From positions 1 through 9,597 of the forward strand of contig CAIMXN010000190.1 in assembly GCA_903845455.1 (NCBI GenBank): DNA of 9,597 nt, in the 5' to 3' direction. The translations under genes and the position numbers were made by a program. The notes beneath the pieces were generated by a model. That model saw only the letters and a program-made list of their open reading frames with translations, did not search any database and was not told where the DNA came from. Shown piece after piece: positions 5,184 through 9,597 of this stretch. How positions within the stretch are numbered: the stretch's first letter is position 1; the number at the start of each line of letters is the position of its first letter. This stretch comes from an uncultured beta proteobacterium. Its GTDB lineage: Bacteria > Pseudomonadota > Gammaproteobacteria > Burkholderiales > Burkholderiaceae.

Positions 5184-7394
5184 CGCTAAAGCTTGCTTCA
5201 CTACTAAACGCCAAGCATGTAGCAAAGGCTCGGTATAACCATTCGGTTGCTCAAGACCCTTGAAGATCAGATCACTAGCAGCTTTATAAGCATAAGAATC
5301 TTGATAGTTTGGCATCATCGGCTTGTACAAAGCATCGCCAGCATTTTGACCATCGACCACTTTAGCCATACGCTGCAAGGTTTCATTTACTTGAGCTTCA
5401 GTAACGATGCCATTGAGTAACCAGTTAGCAATATGCTGGCTCGAAATACGCAATGTCGCACGATCTTCCATTAAGCCAATATTGTGAATATCAGGAACCT
5501 TAGAGCAACCAACACCCTGATCAATCCAACGCACCACATAACCTAAGATGCCTTGGCAGTTATTGTCCAACTCTTCCTGAATCTCTTCTTTAGACCAGTT
5601 TGCTTTTTCAACTACTGGAATCGTTAAGAGATCATTGATCAAGGCTTCCGCTTGCGCAGCGCTATCCAATTTTTCCATTTCTTTTTGGATCTCAGCAACG
5701 TTTACTTGATGGTAGTGCAGCGCATGCAAAGTGGCTGCTGTTGGTGATGGCACCCAAGCGGTATTGGCACCGGCTTTGGGATGAACGATTTTTTGCTCCA
5801 ACATGGCTTTCATTAAATCGGGCATCGCCCACATACCCTTACCAATTTGAGCGCGGCCCCGTAAGCCACAATCCAAACCTGCAAAGACGTTACGACGCTC
5901 ATAGGCTGATAACCATTTACTGGTTTTCATATCACCCTTGCGCATCATGGGACCAGCATGCATAGCCGTATGCATTTCATCACCAGTACGGTCTAAGAAG
6001 CCAGTGTTAATAAAGGCAACGCGTGCGCCAGCGGCAGCAATAGCCGCTTTGATGTTAGCGCTCATACGACGCTCTTCATCCATGATGCCCAGCTTGACGG
6101 TGTCAGCAGGTAGGCCCAGTAATTTCTCAACACGACCAAAGAGTTCGCCAGCAAAGGCTACTTCTTCTGGACTGTGCATTTTTGGTTTAACAATGTAAAC
6201 AGAACCCTTGCGAGTATTACCAATCGTCTGAGTGGCTGGACGATTAATGTCATACAAAGCAATCAATACGGTGACTACCGCATCCAAGATACCTTCGTAA
6301 ATCTCTTTACCTTCGCCAGTAATGATGGCTGGGTTAGTCATTAAATGGCCAACGTTACGCAGGAATAAGAGTGAACGGCCATGCAATGTCACCACGCCGT
6401 CTTGCGCATCCACTGCACCAATACCAGCGGTGTATTTGCGGTCTGGGTTCAGTGTGCGGGTAAAGGTTTTGCCACCCTTTTGCACTTCTTCTACCAAAGT
6501 GCCTTTCAGAATGCCCAACCAGTTTTCATAAGCAATTACTTTATCGTCGCCATCAACAGCAGCAATCGAATCTTCTAAATCCAAAATAGTCGACAAAGCC
6601 GCTTCAAGCACCACATCATTAACGCCAGCAGGATCACCAGAGCCAATCGTCTTGCTCTTATCAATCAGGATATCAATATGAATACCGTTATTGCGCAGTA
6701 ATATGGATGATGGCGTAGAGGCATTACCTTGGTAGCCAACAAACTGTTTCTCATCAGCCAATCCAGTCAGGCTACCGTCTTTTAATTTGACCGCAAGCTT
6801 ATTACCATCCACGGTATACGCCACTACATCACGATGTGAACCTTGAGCTAAAGGCGTTGCCTGATCTAAGAAATTACGCGCATAAGCAACTACTTTGGCA
6901 CCCCGAATCGGGTTGTATCCACCAGCTTTAGTAGCACCATCTTCTTCAGAGAGAACATCAGTACCGTAGAGAGCGTCATACAAAGAACCCCAACGTGCAT
7001 TGGCTGCGTTCAGGGCATAACGTGCATTAAGTACTGGCACCACTAACTGGGGGCCAGCTTGTAATGCGAGCTCGTCATCAACATTTTTGGTGGTGCCTAA
7101 AACTTTTCCTGGCACTGCATCAAGGTAACCAATTTCTGTTAAATGCTGACGATAGGCAGGCATATCTTTTATGGGACCAGGATTGGCTTTATGCCATTGA
7201 TCCAAAGCCACTTGCAAACGATCACGTTTAGCCAGTAATGCCTCATTCTTTGGTGTTAAATCTTGAACGATCTGGTCAAAGCCCTGCCAAAAATCTGCAC
7301 TCTTGATACCAGTTCCAGGGAGAACTCGATCTTCAATGAAGCGATATAAAGGAGTGGCAACTTGAAGGCTGTTACAGGTAGTGCGTGCAGTCAT
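5178..7394 (-). CDS. glcB: Malate synthase G
   Basis: This cytoplasmic enzyme condenses glyoxylate with acetyl-CoA to malate, serving the glyoxylate shunt and glycolate use. At 738 residues it is full length (E. coli GlcB has 723). The G-type catalytic signatures are all present: catalytic Arg340 in HGRSLLFLRNVGH, magnesium ligands Glu440 in GIMDEERR and Asp468 in GFLDRTGDE, and the catalytic base Asp644 in GLMEDRATLRISSQH. IVKPKMHSPEEVAF (401-414) and GCSKVPDIHNIG (629-640) are further family blocks. ATG at 7394 has AAGG (7403-7406) 8 bases upstream. The gene lies 51 bases after purA in the same direction, has its own terminator, and is not next to glc-operon or isocitrate lyase genes here. 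The purA-glcB gap is AT-rich and could hold a promoter, but I see no convincing pair of boxes. Confidence 0.98.
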   Translation of the reverse strand: MTARTTCNSLQVATPLYRFIEDRVLPGTGIKSADFWQGFDQIVQDLTPKNEALLAKRDRLQVALDQWHKANPGPIKDMPAYRQHLTEIGYLDAVPGKVLGTTKNVDDELALQAGPQLVVPVLNARYALNAANARWGSLYDALYGTDVLSEEDGATKAGGYNPIRGAKVVAYARNFLDQATPLAQGSHRDVVAYTVDGNKLAVKLKDGSLTGLADEKQFVGYQGNASTPSSILLRNNGIHIDILIDKSKTIGSGDPAGVNDVVLEAALSTILDLEDSIAAVDGDDKVIAYENWLGILKGTLVEEVQKGGKTFTRTLNPDRKYTAGIGAVDAQDGVVTLHGRSLLFLRNVGHLMTNPAIITGEGKEIYEGILDAVVTVLIALYDINRPATQTIGNTRKGSVYIVKPKMHSPEEVAFAGELFGRVEKLLGLPADTVKLGIMDEERRMSANIKAAIAAAGARVAFINTGFLDRTGDEMHTAMHAGPMMRKGDMKTSKWLSAYERRNVFAGLDCGLRGRAQIGKGMWAMPDLMKAMLEQKIVHPKAGANTAWVPSPTAATLHALHYHQVNVAEIQKEMEKLDSAAQAEALINDLLTIPVVEKANWSKEEIQEELDNNCQGILGYVVRWIDQGVGCSKVPDIHNIGLMEDRATLRISSQHIANWLLNGIVTEAQVNETLQRMAKVVDGQNAGDALYKPMMPNYQDSYAYKAASDLIFKGLEQPNGYTEPLLHAWRLVVKQALAK

Positions 7395-7445
7395 GATCTA
7401 AACCTTAATTACAAATGTTAAATAAAATAAGTGAAATATTTTCCA

Positions 7446-8786
7446 TTAATCCTGAAAAGGATGCTGGAGGAGAATGGTTTCATCGCGCTCTGGACCTGTT
7501 GAGACCATCGCAATGGGTTTACCAGCCACCTCTTCAATGCGGCGCAGGAATTTCTGAGCTTCAACTGGAAGCTGGTCCCACTCACGAATACCAAAGGTAG
7601 TCCCTTTCCAGCCTGGGAAATCCTCATAAATGGGCACACAACGAGAAACAGACTCTGCACCACGCGGCAAGACATCCAATGTCTGGCCATCTAACTTGTA
7701 ACCAACGCATAAGCGAATGGTTTCTAAACCATCAAGAACATCCAGTTTGGTGATGCAAAGGCCAGTTAAGCCATTAATCTGAATCGAGCGCTTCAATGCA
7801 GCAGCATCGAGCCAGCCAGTGCGACGTGGGCGTCCAGTGACTGAGCCAAACTCTTTACCTACCTCTGCTAAACGCATACCAATAGGGTCTTGTCTCGCAG
7901 GATTGTCGTGATCATACAACTCGCTTGGGAATGGGCCTGCCCCCACTCGTGTGCAATACGCTTTAGTGATCCCTAAAATATATTGCAAAGAATCGGGACC
8001 AACACCAGAACCAGCAGCAGCATTACCTGCTACGCAGTTACTTGAGGTGACATAGGGATAAGTGCCATGATCGATATCGAGCAATGTGCCTTGTGCACCT
8101 TCGAATAAGAGATTCTGACCAGCCTGTTCAGCAGCATATAAAGCACTCGATACATCGACTACCATTGGTTTTAAACGCTCTGCATAAGACATGGCCTCTG
8201 CCAAAGTCTTTTCATAGCTAACAGGCTCAGCACCATAGTAATTGGTGAGCATGAAGTTGTGATATTCGAGGTTCTCGCGCAACTGCTCTGCAAACTTCTC
8301 TGGGTAGAACAAATCTTGTACCCGTAAGGCACGGCGCGCGACTTTATCTTCATACGCTGGTCCAATGCCGCGACCGGTTGTACCAATCTTCGCATCGCCC
8401 CGTTTCTTCTCGCGCGCATGATCAATCGCCACGTGATACGGCAGAATCAAAGTAGTGGCTTCTGAAATCTTCAAACGACTTTGCACATCCAAGCCGGCAG
8501 CTTCTAATTCACCAATCTCTTTAAATAAGGCTTCTGGAGAAAGCACTACGCCGTTACCGATATAGCAAATCACTTCTTTGTGCATGATCCCAGAGGGAAT
8601 CAAACGCAAGATGGTTTTCTTGTTGCCAATAATCAAGGTATGGCCAGCATTGTGTCCACCCTGAAAACGCACCACTGCTTGTGCGTGATCGGTTAGCCAA
8701 TCAACCACCTTACCTTTGCCCTCATCACCCCATTGGGTGCCGATGACAACGACATTACGACCACGTGCTTGCTGCTTTAAAGACAT
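7446..8786 (-). CDS. purA: Adenylosuccinate synthetase
   Basis: PurA joins IMP and aspartate using GTP to form adenylosuccinate, the first committed step to AMP, in the cytoplasm. The 446-residue protein is complete, with a short N-terminal extension (about 8 residues) relative to E. coli. Visible signatures: the P-loop region GTQWGDEGKGK (16-26) with catalytic Asp21, GHNAGHT (44-50) with catalytic His49, TTGRGIGPAYEDK (136-148), FEGAQGTLLDIDHGTYPY (228-245), SVTGRPRRTGW (315-325), the guanine-recognition TKLD (346-349), and STGPERDE (429-436). ATG at 8786 has a weak TGGA ribosome binding site 8 bases upstream. It follows hisZ by 63 bases in the same direction, the arrangement usual in Burkholderiales, so the two are probably co-transcribed. 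Nothing is missing or odd in the catalytic residues. Confidence 0.98.
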   Translation of the reverse strand: MSLKQQARGRNVVVIGTQWGDEGKGKVVDWLTDHAQAVVRFQGGHNAGHTLIIGNKKTILRLIPSGIMHKEVICYIGNGVVLSPEALFKEIGELEAAGLDVQSRLKISEATTLILPYHVAIDHAREKKRGDAKIGTTGRGIGPAYEDKVARRALRVQDLFYPEKFAEQLRENLEYHNFMLTNYYGAEPVSYEKTLAEAMSYAERLKPMVVDVSSALYAAEQAGQNLLFEGAQGTLLDIDHGTYPYVTSSNCVAGNAAAGSGVGPDSLQYILGITKAYCTRVGAGPFPSELYDHDNPARQDPIGMRLAEVGKEFGSVTGRPRRTGWLDAAALKRSIQINGLTGLCITKLDVLDGLETIRLCVGYKLDGQTLDVLPRGAESVSRCVPIYEDFPGWKGTTFGIREWDQLPVEAQKFLRRIEEVAGKPIAMVSTGPERDETILLQHPFQD

Positions 8787-8831
8787 AATAAAATCCAGAA
8801 AAAATTACAAAATAGGTTTAATTCTTTGCTA

Positions 8832-8853
8832 GTGAATGACGACGTCAATTCAC
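8832..8853 (-). repeat. Hairpin over the hisZ stop codon
   Basis: On the minus strand GTGAA-(T)-TGAC (8853-8844) pairs with GTCA-TTCAC (8840-8832), giving nine base pairs with one bulged T and a 3-base loop. The left arm includes the hisZ TGA stop (8852-8850). No T-run follows, so it is not a standard terminator. It could stabilise the hisZ mRNA end or limit readthrough into purA. Confidence 0.5.
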
Positions 8854-9597
8854 TTTTTCTTTACTTCCCAAGTATTGCCCTGCTTGAGCAATACTCGATC
8901 ACATTCATACTCCGCAGTTTGCGCCAGATCACCAGCCATCAACTGAATAACAACTTCACCGCGCGAGCGCAAGTCAGCAATGGTTTGCGCTAAATTCACA
9001 TCCTCAATCCAAGGCGCAACAATGGCAGGTTTGCGGGCACTCATTGGCGATAGATTGGCCAGCGTCAACAAGTCCAATGAAAAACCCGTTGCTGGACGTG
9101 CACGCCCAAAAGCTTGGCCAACGTGGTCATAACGTCCGCCACGCGCAATCGGTTGTGGCAACTTGTCGACATAAGCAGCAAACATCACACCGCTATGGTA
9201 TTGATAGCCGCGCAGGTCTGCTAAATCGATACTGAGTTCTAAACCTGTAGATAGCGCTGCAGCAGCAGTCGATAAACGTTCGAGTTGAGTTAGCGCTTCA
9301 TCAATCAATGCGTGTTTAGGCAAAACTTTTCTCGCTTTGGTCAGAACTTCGGCGCCAGGGCCATTTAATTCTGTCAGGGCAATCAACGCTTGAACAGTCT
9401 GAGAGCTTAATGATTTAGCCCAAACACTCAAGCGTGGACGATCTTTGGTTTGGAGCAATCCATAAAGCGTTTCGATATCCGCTTTATCAAGGTCTTGACC
9501 ATCCAGAATGCCAGCCAAAATCCCAGCGTGTGACAGATCAAGATACACCTTGTCTAAACCAGCCAAGCCCAATGTTTTTAGCACCAAAGCAAGCGCT
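8850..9597 (-). CDS. hisZ: ATP phosphoribosyltransferase regulatory subunit, 5' end beyond the window
   Basis: HisZ is a catalytically dead histidyl-tRNA synthetase paralogue that pairs with short-form HisG and gives histidine feedback control of the first step of histidine synthesis. The visible 248 codons are the C-terminal two thirds. The reading frame stays open to the window edge, with no start needed inside. Recognisable parts are LGLAGLDKVYLDLSHAGIL near the start, YQYHSGVMFAAYV, the synthetase motif-3-like GGRYDHVGQAFGRARPATGFSLD, and a short C-terminal domain ending WEVKKK. It lacks the full anticodon-binding domain of true HisRS. Roughly 130-140 N-terminal residues should lie to the right. 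It is followed by purA, which supports HisZ over HisS. Its presence implies a short HisG elsewhere in the genome. Confidence 0.93.
   Translation of the reverse strand, partial: ALALVLKTLGLAGLDKVYLDLSHAGILAGILDGQDLDKADIETLYGLLQTKDRPRLSVWAKSLSSQTVQALIALTELNGPGAEVLTKARKVLPKHALIDEALTQLERLSTAAAALSTGLELSIDLADLRGYQYHSGVMFAAYVDKLPQPIARGGRYDHVGQAFGRARPATGFSLDLLTLANLSPMSARKPAIVAPWIEDVNLAQTIADLRSRGEVVIQLMAGDLAQTAEYECDRVLLKQGNTWEVKKK

Noticed and set aside
5741..6578. Several plus-strand open frames (about 65-86 codons) opposite glcB
   Set aside because: They are antisense to a highly conserved gene with all its catalytic motifs. Their translations look like frame shadows.
7418..7690. 90-codon minus-strand frame overlapping the end of purA
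   Set aside because: It is in an alternative frame of the purA 3' end, which encodes the conserved STGPERDE motif in the true frame.

Overview
The window looks like chromosomal DNA of a beta-proteobacterium, most probably Polynucleobacter or a close relative in Burkholderiaceae. This is inferred from the moderate GC content (about 45% by eye), a PHB-type phasin end, a HisZ (short-HisG type histidine pathway) gene directly before purA, and the style of the proteins. I see no rRNA, tRNA, CRISPR array, transposase or integrase gene.

Layout, left to right. Positions 1-174 (+) hold the C-terminal end of a phasin-like protein, followed by a textbook UUCG-loop terminator. A tight five-gene minus-strand cluster follows, transcribed from 3904 down to 369: an AraJ-type MFS exporter, a dienelactone hydrolase-family enzyme, an unrecognised 165-residue protein, and the two-subunit branched-chain amino acid exporter AzlC/AzlD, whose genes overlap by 11 bases. 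A 118-base divergent spacer separates this cluster from a small plus-strand membrane protein (4023-4526). That protein has a potassium-channel-like pore with an altered selectivity filter. A convergent spacer with two inverted repeats leads to a minus-strand gene for a 163-residue papain-like cysteine peptidase homologue (4615-5106). This gene is bracketed by a 13-bp direct repeat whose second copy spans the end of glcB. The right half is core metabolism on the minus strand: glcB (malate synthase G), purA (adenylosuccinate synthetase) and a 5'-truncated hisZ that runs off the window.

In transcription order the right half reads hisZ, purA, glcB, terminator, peptidase-like gene. hisZ and purA serve histidine and AMP synthesis. 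glcB consumes glyoxylate plus acetyl-CoA to make malate. The left cluster combines export functions (MFS, AzlCD) with one soluble hydrolase, but no substrate can be assigned from sequence.

Most of the window is ordinary. The points deserving a second look are the papain-like protein and its bracketing repeats, the channel-like protein with a TVGFV filter, and the unrecognised protein in the azl cluster. I found no clear evidence of a new multi-gene system.
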